This document shows positions 27,716 through 56,872 of a stretch of 64,000 nt of DNA, in pieces (within the stretch, counting starts at the first letter, position 1; each line of letters opens with the position of its first letter). A program made the translations under genes and the position numbers. The stretch is from Pedinophyceae sp. YPF-701 (Eukaryota; Chlorophyta; Pedinophyceae), in the NCBI GenBank assembly GCA_916048055.1, contig CAJZHL010000009.1, positions 434,001 to 498,000 on the forward strand, in the 5' to 3' direction. A model generated the notes under the pieces. The model worked only from the letters and a program-made list of their open reading frames with translations, had not been told where the DNA came from and did no database searches.

Positions 27716-28793
27716 CTAGTCGAACTCCAGCTCCTCGGGGCGTACTGGCCGGTCCAGCGGCACGACGCTGAGCTTCTCCACGTCGCGGCGCATCGCCTTG
27801 CGCATGTCGTACGCGTCCTCCTCGCCGCTGTAGTACCCAATGATGCGTCGGTAGATGCTGCACACACCAAACGAGGACTCAGCGGGGGTCGGCGGGCGCA
27901 GTTTCTCGCGCCGGGCAGCGCGTCACGGACGCCCGTGGCCGGCCCTATCGATCACGTGCGTGGAGAGCAGCACGACATCGCTTGACTGCCCACTTTGTCT
28001 CCTGGTTGCTGTCGGGGCTCTGTGTGCCGCACTGCTTCGGTCGCTCCAGCGCCCTCGCGGCGAGGATGCCTGTGGATCAGCGAACGCTCCGAGCGAGGCG
28101 AGACGCTGTTGCGTGCGTGGCGGGGCGTCGCGCCTGTACCCAAACTTCTCATACATCCTGATGGCAACCAGGTTGCTCTTGCGCACGAAGAGGTCGACGA
28201 AGTAGCCGTCGTGGACGTCCTCCGTGGTATCTTCTAGACTCTTCATCAGGCGCTGCGCGAGACCCATTCTCCTGCGCTCGGTGGCCGTGCGGGCAGCGAG
28301 CGCCGGTGAACGCGGGTCCGCGTGCGGCAGGCAGCAGCGCCTGCGGGGTGCTTGCGTGACTGACGGATACCAGAAAGGCTGAGCTACCTGTACTCCGGGG
28401 CGACTGTCACCGCCGTGACGTGGCCGTGCCACAACCTGCCGCTGCCTTCCACCTTGCCCAGAATGTAGCCCATACTCCTCCCGCCCGGTCCCTCCGCCAT
28501 CACGCAGTACTCTGCAACGCGTGAACACGGAAATCCGACAACTTCGGAACCGGAGGACCCCAGGGCGCGACGGGCGACGTGCACATAGACAGCACCAGAG
28601 CGACCGCCCCGCCGCCGCAGGAAGTGGACGCCTCCGCCTCGTGGAGCAGAAAAACGCATGTATGCGACGTACCTGGCCACTGGGCGAGGTATTGCAGGTA
28701 GAACTGCAGATTGTACGTCTCGGTGAGGGAGTCCAGGTTGACCGCATTGAACGAGAACAGGTCGTTGCACTTGAACCGCCGCAGCGTCGTCAT
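27716..28793 (-). CDS. NAA20: NatB catalytic subunit NAA20 (N-terminal acetyltransferase)
   Basis: GNAT-fold enzyme that acetylates nascent N-termini beginning Met-Asp, Met-Glu or Met-Asn, at the ribosome with its auxiliary subunit NAA25 (not in this window). Four exons: 28793-28673, 28511-28388, 28271-28140 and 27857-27716, giving 172 residues (family about 178). Recognisable blocks are MTTLRRFKCNDLFSFNAVNL, FYLQYLAQWPEYCVMAEGPG, WHGHVTAVTVAPEYR, the acetyl-CoA loop RRMGLAQRL, YFVDLFVRKSN and DAYDMRKAMRRD. The exon 3 donor is GTACAG inside KFG; joining there restores IYRRIIGYYSG, as in the family. The C-terminus (RPVRPEELEFD) is standard. It lies tail to tail with the small unknown gene. Confidence 0.95.
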
Positions 28794-29473
28794 GCCTCGC
28801 GCCCTCTCCGCGCCCGATCGCGCAGGATGACCGGGCCGCCGCCCACGGTTCGCACAACTGGCGCAGCTGCCGAGGCTTGCAACCACACAACGTCGGTGCC
28901 GCGCAACGAACGGGGACGTGGCCCTTTCGCTCCTACTCAGGACTGCGGGTGCGCAGCGTGGCGCCGGCCCCACGTGCCGCCCTCCAGCTGCACTCCCCCG
29001 CACCGCAAGACTGAGTCTGTCTGGCTCGTGGCTCATACCCGAGGGCCTGACCGCCCGCAGAGCCGACCTCGCCCCTCCCGCCGCCAATGCATGAAGCGCG
29101 TGGCCGGCGTCCCACGTGAGCCTCGAGCCCCTTCTGGGGCTGTTTCGAGAACCGTACGCCGCTCTCGAGGTACGCCGCGAAAGGATCACATGTTCCCGGC
29201 GGCCGCTTCTATCGGGCTACTACTCAGGGCGTTGCTGAGACGCACATTGCGGTGTCTGAGCGGCTCGCGTCTTTGGACAAGCGCGCTCGTTTGCTATTGC
29301 CACCACAACACTTGCATGCTGGCAAGTGCTGCGGTTCTGCCGCGGTAGACGTCCTGCGAGGTGATTTCAATGCAAGACACGGTGAACATATCACCGTGCT
29401 GTAGAGGAAAGTGATAAGGAAGGGGAGGAGGGGGAACTGTATTGTTCAAGTGTGTTTCTTTGCCGTGTCAGCC
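28794..29473. other. Intergenic region upstream of NAA20
   Basis: About 680 bp between NAA20 and the end of the giant gene, both on the minus strand. It must hold the NAA20 promoter and the giant gene's 3' UTR. It contains a perfect hairpin at 29378-29398 and an AT-richer, purine-rich patch at 29400-29460. Confidence 0.4.
29378..29398. other. Perfect 8-bp hairpin downstream of the giant gene
   Basis: CACGGTGA / TCACCGTG separated by ACATA, about 75 nt past the stop of the giant minus-strand gene. A candidate 3'-end structure. A second, smaller inverted repeat (29466-29482, TGTCAG / CTGACA) has the stop codon in its loop. Confidence 0.4.
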
Positions 29474-48511
<19,038 letters not shown>

Positions 48512-49449
48512 CTTGTATAGGCTCTGAAACGTCCGCGCAGTCGCGGGGGCGGCCCTGTGACAGGGTGCCTAGGTCTCCGTCAGCGTCCGCGGCCTTGGCG
48601 CGTGTTGATGTCACCGCATGCTGCGGTGGTCCGCGCTTTAACTGCCAGCTCGCGGGCGAGGTGCGGCGCGCGACAAAGTCTTGCGGCGGTCGAGTAGCGC
48701 GGAGCTCATTGCATGGCGCGGCGGCGCGGCGCGGAACTGAGCGCCCGGAGGCACCACGCGCGCCCCCAGCCCGACGTGACGCCCCCGTATCACGCGGCCT
48801 TTGTTGCAATCTGGCGGCGGCGCTGCGGGGCCCAGGGGGCGTCTGGCAATCTGGGGCGTTGTTTTCAGTTCACATCTCTCTGTCGTAGCGGCGTCCGTCG
48901 CAAATGGCCCATCCGCGACGCGTGGTGGCCGTGCCGACACTTGCACGTGGAGGTGTAGGGGCCCGGCCGGCGCCGTTCCCGGACCGCACTGGAGAAGCAC
49001 ACTGCCCGCAGGCCAAGGATCATCGAGCTCCCTCGTACGGCGTCGCCGCAGTGGCCTCGCTTCTGGTTCCGCGTGACACGCCCACCTCCCCACAGAGCCC
49101 AGAGCATGGCGCCCGGACGGCGACACGCGACATTCCTGCCCCACTTGCATTCCTCAATCAGAAATTGTGAGCTCATGTTGAGCTGGTTAACCGGAAAAAC
49201 AACCCTGCGACGGTCGCGGCGATGCGCGCGGCGTCAATGAACACTGCTCTGGGGTGTGCGCGCTAGGGCGGTCGGGGGGCGATGAGGGCGCGCGGACAGT
49301 GCGCGAGTCAGTTCACAAGGAGCGAGACCGGCGACGAGGATCACGGTTGTTCGAGGAATAGGTCGTGGAGGCGCGCAATTCGGGCGCGAGAGCTGGTGGC
49401 GCTTCTGGAGGCCGCGCGGGACCCCCCGCTGTGCGTGAACTAGGTCAAA
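48512..49449. promoter_or_regulatory. Divergent region between the giant gene and YJU2
   Basis: About 940 bp between two divergent starts. No gene was recognised. The open frames here are short and shadow-like. An AT-richer patch lies at about 49150-49210 upstream of YJU2. Confidence 0.35.
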
Positions 49450-50845
49450 ATGGGTGAACGGAAGGTCCTAAACAAGTACTACCCACCGGTGAGTTCCAGC
49501 GACGGTTGAGCGGCCCTTCAGCGCCGTTGCGCGAAGAATGCTTTCTGCAACAGCGCACTGGCGGACGCCGAGGCCCTGCGCGCCGCTGAGCCATAGTCGT
49601 CAGCCGAACACGACCAACACGGCCACGAGACGTCCTCATGCCTCGCCACGCACGGCGTGACCCGGGCGTTCGACCTACAGCGCGCGTGTTCCTCCCGGCA
49701 TCCGTCGGGCCGTCGCCGCGCGGGGCCGCCACGCGCAGGACCGCCCGCACGCGCACACACCGAGCTGGTTCCGTCGCATCACGCGCGCCCGCTCGCCGCC
49801 CGTGCCTGCGCGCGGCTTCGCGGCCGCGACGAGGAGTGCTCGCCACCGCTCCACAGCACGCCCGGCTCACGCACCGCGCGCGTCCGATGCGCGCTTCCCC
49901 GCAGGACTTCGATCCGTCGAAGCTCCCGAAGATGAAGAAGTTCAACAAGCCCGGGGAGCAGATGGTGGTGCGCATGATGCAGCCCTTCAGCCTTCAGTGT
50001 CTTGGGTGCGGCTCGTTCATCTACAAGGGGACGAAGTTCAACTGCCGGAAGGAGGACGTGATCGGCGAGGACTACCTCGGCATCCAGATCATCCGCTTCT
50101 ACTTCCGGTGCCTCACGTGCGGCAACGAAATCACGTACAAGACAGATCCAAAGAACGGGGACTACGTCTGCGAGCACGGCGGGAAGCGCAACTACGAGCC
50201 GTGGCGGGAGAACGAAATGAAGAAGCGGCTGATGGAGGAGCGGCGGACCGCGGAGGAGAAGGGCGACTCGATGCGGGCGTTGGAAAACCGAACGAAGGAC
50301 AGCAAGCGCGAAATGGACCTCATGGAGGCCATCGACGAGATGCGGACGCTCAATAACCGCCGGAACAAAATCGACCCCATCGAGGCCATCAACATCCTGC
50401 GCCGGCAGGACGCCGCGCGCGAGGGCGCGGACGGGGCCGCGCCTGCGATGCCCGAGGAGGACGAAGACACGATTCGAAGAATGTTGGAGGAGCAGAAGAA
50501 AGCGGTGCGTGGCGCGGGGGCCGTGCGTGATGCATGGGCGGCGTACGTGCGCGGTGGTGCTGACGGGGGTATCTGTTCGTGTGTTTGCAGTTGATGACGC
50601 GGGTCGACAGTGGGAGCGACAGCGAGGAAGCGATGCCGCCGCCGAAGCCGCGGGCGCCGACGGCGGCGGCGCGGGCCGGCGACCCGCTGAAGCCGGAGGG
50701 GGGAGTGAAGAAGCCCGCGAGCAGCAAACCTCGGATCGTGGTGAGAAAGAAGCAAGACGGGGCGGACAAGGCGGGCGACGAGGACAGCGGCGGGGCGCCG
50801 GCAGCGTTAGGCCTGCTGGGCAGCTACGGCAGCGAAAGCGACTGA
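49450..50845 (+). CDS. YJU2: Splicing factor YJU2 (CCDC94 / Cwc16 family)
   Basis: Step-1 spliceosome factor that helps dock the branch helix at the catalytic centre in the nucleus. Three exons: 49450-49488, 49905-50504 and 50591-50845, giving 297 residues, all junctions in phase 0. The conserved N-terminus MGERKVLNKYYPP is split from DFDPSKLPKMKKFNK by the first intron. Four zinc-ligand Cys appear in CLGCGSFIYKGTKFNC and RCLTCGNEITYKTDP. The family signature ALENRTKDSKREMD is present at about residue 150, followed by a charged coil. The last exon is a disordered basic tail with SDSEE and SYGSESD, likely phosphorylated. Length fits the family. It converges on the sirtuin gene. Confidence 0.95.
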
Positions 50846-50901
50846 TCACTTCCCGGCGCGCACCAGGCGGGCCGCCCGCACGCGCAGTGCGCAGCAGCCC
50901 G

Positions 50902-50906
50902 TGTAA
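50902..50906 (+). terminator. TGTAA polyadenylation-type signal after YJU2
   Basis: TGTAA 57 nt past the YJU2 stop, at the spacing seen in Chlamydomonas-type green algae. Weak on its own. Confidence 0.35.
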
Positions 50907-51047
50907 CATGGCAGCGCGTTTATGTACGTACGCAGCCGAGCTGCCTGGACGTCGCGGGGTGGGTCGCTCGCGGCTGCAGGTACGATCCCGTTTTCTTTCC
51001 TCGATGAATTAATGAATTACTTGCTATTTATGTTGTGTGTCAGTCAA

Positions 51048-52215
51048 TCAAGGTTCCTCGTCACCTTGCGCGGCGTCCTCGAGCCCCGCGGCCCGCGCAA
51101 CGGCGCCGAGCACCGTCGCGGCGTCCTCCTGCACGAGGGCGACGTCGTCGTGTAGCTCGTCCGCGCACGCCGATGCCAGATCGAACATGGCCTCCGCGTC
51201 AGTGTTGACGACGAAGTGCGGCACCGCGCGGCCCGAGCTGCGCGACGCGCGGTACGCCGCCGTGAAGTACGACACCGACGCGCTCTGCACGAACGACAGC
51301 CCGACCCAGAGCACCGCCGCTGCGGCACACGCGTCCGACCGCAGGAGCGCGAGAGCTGCGTTCGGCGTGATGAGGTGGCCCTCGCCGTCGCTGTACAGCA
51401 TCATCGCGAACCTCAGCCGCCCGTCCGCGCACGCGCCGCACATCAGCTCCGCCGGCCGCGCCTCTCCAGCGCCGCGCACACGTGCACGCTTGAACGCGCG
51501 CGCCGTGGCGTCCGACATGCGCTCGCGGGCGCCGCAGCTCCGGCACACGGCGTGCAGCACGCTCCCGTGCAGCTCCACGACGCCGCCGCTGCTCGGCGCA
51601 GCCGCGTCCGGCTGCACGCGCTCCTGCCCCGCGGCGAGCGCGAGGCCGTCCACGTTCAGCGTCACGTGCCGCTGGAGCAGCCCGGCGGCGTCCAGCTGCG
51701 CGATGGCCTTGTGCGCCCGCGTCGGCTCCGCCCTGAGCGCCTCTTCCCTGCAGACCGCCAGGACCGACGCGCGAGACTGTCTCGCGTGAAGTGACTTCAC
51801 ACCGTCGGCAGTGAGCCTGTCGTTGTTGCGGCGCGCGGCTCCAGGTGCGGTCGGCGGCGACGCGGGGCGTGCGCAGGTGTCTGTGCGGCGCGGGGGCGCA
51901 CCTGATCTCGGCGTAGAAGGCCTGCGCTTCGTCAGGTTTGTTGCGGAAAGTAGAATAGTGGAAGGCTCTGGAACGGTCGCCGGTGGCGGGCAGGCCGAGT
52001 GCGCGCAGGGCTCGCGCGTACAGGCCGCCTGGCGACGTGAACGTGCTCATGCCGGCTTCCGCGGAGAGGCCGGCGCCCGAGACGACGAGGAGCTTTGGGT
52101 GCGCAGGCTGCTGCCCGGCGGAACTGCCGCGCAACGTGGCCGCGATGCTCAGCAGCCTGCTCAAAGCGTCTGGTGCGTCGGGTGGCGACGGTCGTCGCCG
52201 CTTGCGGAGCTGCAT
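51048..52215 (-). CDS. Divergent SIR2-family (sirtuin-like) protein
   Basis: Two exons, 52215-51902 and 51780-51048, joined in phase 2, giving 348 residues. Sirtuins remove acyl groups from lysine using NAD. Visible family features are the Rossmann loop VVSGAGLSAEAGMSTF, the TLNVDGL segment, the catalytic His in VVELHGSVLHAVC, the zinc pairs CRSCG and CGAC, and VLWVGLSF. Several standard residues differ. The PDFR of the NAD loop is STFT here, so its Asp and Arg are missing; TQN is TLN; and G-T/S-S is GLS. NAD binding may be weakened or altered, or the protein may be a non-enzymatic reader. No targeting signal is evident; the N-terminus is basic (MQLRKRRRPSPPD), perhaps nuclear. Family membership is clear; activity is uncertain. 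Confidence 0.85.
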
Positions 52216-52754
52216 AGCTGCCGTGGCTGCGAGCTCTGACGTGCCTCGGTGCTGGCTGGTGCCGCGACGAGTGCTGTGGTTGATGACGGTTACTGCGGAC
52301 GCTCACATTGTCCGCGGGTTCGCGTCGTGGGGGGGCACTGCGAACGCGACGAAGAACACGTCGCGTGTCCGTGCAAAGAGCCTCTGCGCAGCGCACCACT
52401 CTTGCGCGCGGCGGGCGCGTCAATCAGCAGGCAAATGACTTCTCATGCACATGTACATGCCTCCCGCGAGCCGCACGGACCCCTCCTGGCCCCGCTGCGT
52501 CACTCTGCAGCTCGAGCCAGTCCTCCGTGGGGCGTTGCACACACCACCTGACCAGCCCGTCGCCGCCTCAACGGCAACGCGGGCCCGACGGCCCCGGCAC
52601 ACGGACAGTGCTGCGCCCGCAAGCCACGCGGTGCGAGCGGAACGACAGTCTCCGTCCGAGAGTGCTGCCGGGAGCAGGCTGAGGCTCCGCCAGTGCTAGT
52701 GGACGAGTGTTGTACCTCGCGCGGAGGGCCCGAGCCGCCGGTGTCGCGGACGAC
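52216..52754. promoter_or_regulatory. Divergent sirtuin / NAA50 promoter region
   Basis: 539 bp between the two starts. No gene was recognised and no TATA box was seen. An in-frame GTG at 52707 would extend NAA50 slightly, but the ATG at 52755 is preferred. Confidence 0.4.
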
Positions 52755-53869
52755 ATGGCCGGGGCACCGCAGGGCCCGGTGTTCGTGGAGGCGGACCCCG
52801 CGGACCCCGCGTTCGCGCCTCCGTCGCCGCGGCAAGTGCCGGACGCCCTTCTCGACGCCAGCGCTGACTCCATAGAGATAGAAGGGTCGCGGGTGGACTT
52901 TCGGCCGCTCTGTTCGGAGGTGAGAGAGGGGGTTTCGGTCGCGAAAGTGGCGTGATGCTGCGTGGCGCGCGTCCCTAGCGCTCACTGGTCACCATGGGGT
53001 TTCCCCGTCCTGGCGCATACGCGGCAAGATGAGCGCCCGTAAGCAATCGTGCTAGCGGCACAGGATGATCGTCGATCGTCGCGTGCGGCTGTATGGCGGC
53101 CTTACCGCCGTTCAGAGACGAGTTCGGGCCGCAAAGCCTCCTGGAGCTTCGCGTGACTTGTTTACGAACACACGGGCGCTCCATCGACGTGTCCGCCGCA
53201 GAACGTCGGGGACCTCAAGCGGCTGAACTCGGTGCTGTTTCCGATCAACTACAACGACAAGATTTACGAGCAGTGCATGCAGTCAGGTGTGCCAAACACT
53301 CCCGTCGCTTCCAGCGCCCGCACGCAGCGGCACACGCGCTCCGACCGCGACACCCACCCGGATTACACCAATTTCATTCCGTTCGCGCGGTAACCTCGCA
53401 GGGAGGTGCACGCAGCTGGCGTACGTCGGCAACGAGCTGGTCGGCGCCATCGCGTGCCGCCTCGAGGCTCGCGCCGGCGGCGCGGCCTGCTACATCGCCA
53501 CCCTGGGAGTGCACGCGCCGTACCGCGGGCAGTGCCTCGGCACAGTGCTGCTCCATAGAGCCATGCAAGGTGCGCCACACACCGCAGCACCACGAACGCA
53601 CACACGCACGCGCGCACGCCGGCTCCCGACCGCGCCCCGCTGCGGCCTCGCGACACCGCTCGGCGCCGCGTCCCCCGGCCCCTGCAGCCTGCCGCGACGA
53701 CGACGCGATCGGGGAGGCGCTGCTGCACGTGCAGACCAACAACGACGCGGCTCTCAAGTTCTACCTGCGCAACAACTTCCGCGTGCTCGGCGTGGTGAAG
53801 AACTACTACCGGAGGATCGCGCCGCCAGACGCGTGGCTGCTGCGGCTGAGACTGAGGGAGCGCGGCTGA
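52755..53869 (+). CDS. NAA50: N-terminal acetyltransferase NAA50 (NatE catalytic subunit)
   Basis: GNAT enzyme that acetylates Met-hydrophobic N-termini, usually bound to the NatA complex on ribosomes. Four exons: 52755-52919, 53202-53286, 53402-53569 and 53688-53869, giving 199 residues. Conserved blocks are LKRLNSVLFPINYNDKIYEQ, QLAYVGNELVGAIACRLE, YIATLGVHAPYRG, LHVQTNNDAALKFYLRNNF and VVKNYYRRIAPPDAW. The protein has about 40 extra Asp/Ala/Pro-rich residues at the N-terminus compared with the animal enzyme. The acetyl-CoA loop reads RGQCLG where the family has R-x-x-G-x-G, so the first Gly is Cys. The substrate-binding FP-Y and the Tyr pair NYY are kept. Identification is firm. Confidence 0.92.
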
Positions 53870-54269
53870 CTCGATGCGGACCAGCTGCGCGCGTGCCCAC
53901 AGGGGACCCGCACAGCCCGCACGCGTGCGCCATGTCGATATGCAAGCTGCGCGACGCCGAGCGCCTCGGCGACTCCGGTCCCGGCGCCACCGAATTCTAT
54001 CCATAACCGGCGACGCAGCGCCCCGACACATGCATCTACAGACCCCCCCCCAGCCGCGGACGTCGGGCGCTCCCAACTCCCGCCACTGGACTCCACTAGC
54101 ACGATTCCTCATTCTTCTCGCCCCCGCGACCCCGAGCTCGTCCGTGCGACGATACGGCACCCGCGCATACATCGTACAACGTGTGAAATGCCTCTCACCG
54201 GAGTTTCGGGCACCACACGCGAGCCCGCTCCGCAGCAACATCCGTCACAACGCCCGCCCGTGCGGCTGC
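53870..54269. other. Convergent intergenic region, nothing recognised
   Basis: 400 bp between the ends of NAA50 and the SAXO-Hsp70 gene. It is less GC-rich than the coding DNA and has no gene signal. Confidence 0.4.
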
Positions 54270-56612
54270 TCAATCCAGCATCTCGAACGACCCGCCCGTG
54301 TTGCCCTGCGGCGTCTCTGGCTCGCCGCCACCGTCAAAGTCCAGCGCCCGGTTGATCGGCTCGCCCGGCGCAGGCGCCACCTGGTCCACCATCGAACCGC
54401 CCTGGCTCGCGCTGCCGAGCGGGAGCCGCAGCGTCCCGTAGTTGTCCTTGCTGTCCACGCGCGCCAACATCGCCCCACCGCGCGCCACCCAGTCCTGGTG
54501 CCGCCCGGTCTCGAGCTCCTCCGCGGTGACCTGGAGCGTCGAGTCGTCGCTGATCGAGAACTCGACCTTGATCTGCGGCCGCCCCGCGGGCCCCGGGGGG
54601 ATGCCGACGAGGTCGAACTGGCCGAGAATGGCATTGGCGTGCGCGTAGGGCGACATGCCCTGCAGGATGATGACGCAGACCTCCTGCTGGTCGTCGTGCA
54701 CGGTCGTGAAGACCTGGCTGCTGCTGCACGGCAGCGGCGCGTCGCTGGGCAGCAGAATGTAGAACTTCCCGCCGTATGTTTCAATGCCAATGTTGGTGCG
54801 CTGGACGGGGAGCTTCCAGCCCTTGAAGAAGATGCGGTTCGACGTCTCGTTGGACATCTTGTGCGGCGACGGCTGCCACTCCACCTTCGGCAGCGGCTGC
54901 GGCGGGTCCATCGGCTTGGCGGCAAACTCCTTGCCGTAGGTCGTGCTGCCGTCGAACTTGTGCGGCGACGGCTTGGCGGCGACGGGCTCGTACTCGGCCA
55001 TGGGCGGCATGGGCTTGGGCGCGAACTCGTCGCGGTACGCGGTGCTGCCGGCCATCTTGTACGGGCTGCACGAGCGAAAACGGACCAGCCGCGTTTGGCG
55101 TTCGAGGTCATTGACGGTCGCACATCTGTCCGCGTTGCCCACGACGCGGCGCGCGCGCTCGGGCCGCACCTGGGCTTCCACTCGACCTTCGGGAGCGCCG
55201 CCGCCGGCTCCATCTTCTTCGGGCTGAACTCCTTTCCGTACGTGGTGACGCCGTCCAGCTTGTGCGGGCTCGTGACCGGGCCCTGCGACCAACGCGAACG
55301 GCACGCGCCCCGTGTTGTGCTCAGAGCAAGCACCACCGCGGCCGGGAAGCCGCGTCACCGCAGCGGGAGGCCCGTGTGCAGCGCTGGAGGGTGACGTACC
55401 ACCGGGGCGTACTCCGGGCGGGGCGGCATGGGCTTGGGCGCGAACTCGTCGCGGTACGCCGTGTGCGACGCCATCTTGTGCGGCGACGGCTGCCACTCCA
55501 CCTTCGGCAGCGGCTGCGGCGGGTCCATCGGCTTGGCGGCAAACTCCTTGCCGTACGTCGTGCTGCCGTCGAACTTGTGCGGCGACGGCTTGGCGGCGAC
55601 GGGCTCGTACTCGGCCATGGGCGGCATGGGCTTGGGCGCGAACTCGTCGCGGTACGCGGTGCTGCCGGCCATCTTGTACGGACTGCAGACGGGCGGAGTT
55701 AAGACTTGATGGTTGGCACATCGAACATCATGACTGTTGCATGTCGCGGCACACGCATCCGGCGCACGTTCTCGGATACCCGGTGGCATGGCGGCGCTGC
55801 TGGGAGCTCTGATGCGCCGTGGACGGCACATTTGAGGCGGCTCACCTGGGCTGCCACTCCACCTGAGGCGCCCTGTCGTAGGGACCCAGGGGCTTCTCGG
55901 TGTACTCTTGCTTGTACGACGTGTTGCCGTCGAACTTGGGCGCCTTCTGGAACATCGCCTGCTGGTTCGCGAGCACCGGGCTCGTCGTCGCGCCCTTCAT
56001 GGGCGAGGTCAGTGTGGGCGGACGGTTGCTCATCGGGTGCGGGGTGAGCTCGCGGCCGCGAAAGTGCTCCGTCACCGTAGCGCGGTCCAGATCCTTCGCG
56101 GGGGAATACACCCCCGGGGCGACGGGCCCCATCGTGGACGTCATGGCGCCGGAGACGACCTGCGGCAGCATAGCATCAAGACGGGCGGGTTTCGCGGTAA
56201 CGGCGTCGTTCGCGGGGTCCCTCGCGCTCCGCACGCATGTAACGGATGTGTAGCGTGCGCGGGGTGCGGCGGAGACGGCTGCCTGCGCCCCTGACGACCA
56301 CTGAGGCCGCTCAGAAGCAGAGGGGGACACTAACGGTGCGTGTGCGCAGCCGGGTGCGCCACCGATAGATCTTCGCCCTCGGCCCGCAGCGCGCGAGACA
56401 CGAAATACCGCAAATTCATGCAGGGGGTGCTCGGCAGCGTGTGCGCGCGCAGGGCGGGGGCGAACGTGTCGACCAACCTGCGGGGCGCTCGCTGGCCTCC
56501 GTCTGCGCGATTCAACCAACCGAGCTCCGGTACTGCGACTCCCGTTTACTCACTGAGCCGCGTCGCGCCGCTGAAAGCCCATGTTCCGGCCCACGGAGAC
56601 CGTCCGGGGCAT
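54270..56612 (-). CDS. SAXO-like axonemal repeat protein fused to an Hsp70 substrate-binding domain
   Basis: Five exons: 56612-56554, 56220-55846, 55682-55400, 55282-55170 and 55065-54270, giving 541 residues in consistent phases. The exon 2 acceptor could be 6 nt earlier. Residues about 120-350 carry seven repeats of the type T-[AT/S]-Y-x-x-E-[FY]-x-x-K-[PK], for example STAYRDEFAPKPMPP and TTYGKEFAAKPMDPP, most followed by LPKVEWQPSPHKM. This resembles the microtubule-stabilising Mn-type repeats of SAXO/STOP proteins. From about residue 365 the sequence matches Hsp70 SBD-beta: NIGIETYGGKFYILL, SQVFTTVHDDQQEVCVIILQ, LGQFDLVGIPPGPAGRPQIK and VTAEELETGR. There is no Hsp70 ATPase domain or helical lid; an acidic tail ends GGSFEMLD. 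A ciliary microtubule protein that recruits a chaperone-like clamp is my inference. Confidence 0.85.
54855..55681 (-). repeat. Near-identical 210-bp exon segments in the SAXO-Hsp70 gene
   Basis: 54855-55064 and 55472-55681 (offset 617 bp) differ at one position, a silent ACC/ACG change. Each copy starts an exon after a phase-2 intron in the same codon (W-x-P-S|P-Y-K-M), so a whole exon-intron unit was duplicated recently or is being homogenised. Confidence 0.9.
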
Positions 56613-56872
56613 CTTCCCCCCCCTGGTGAGACGGGGGGCTGCGGGGGCTCCAGGACGGCAGCCGGCCGCTGAGCCCCGCGCCGCGCTCGCCTCATTCCTC
56701 CGCACCTTCGCGGTTAGGCTTGCCGTGGCGCCTCGCCGCGGAAACCCCCGGAGCACTCTCCCGTGTGCGCGATGCCGTGGCGCCTCCGGCGTCCCGGCGT
56801 GACGTCCTCGCAGCGTTCCTCCGCCGCAATCTCTCACACGAATCACATCGCCGTCGATTTCCACGACGACAT

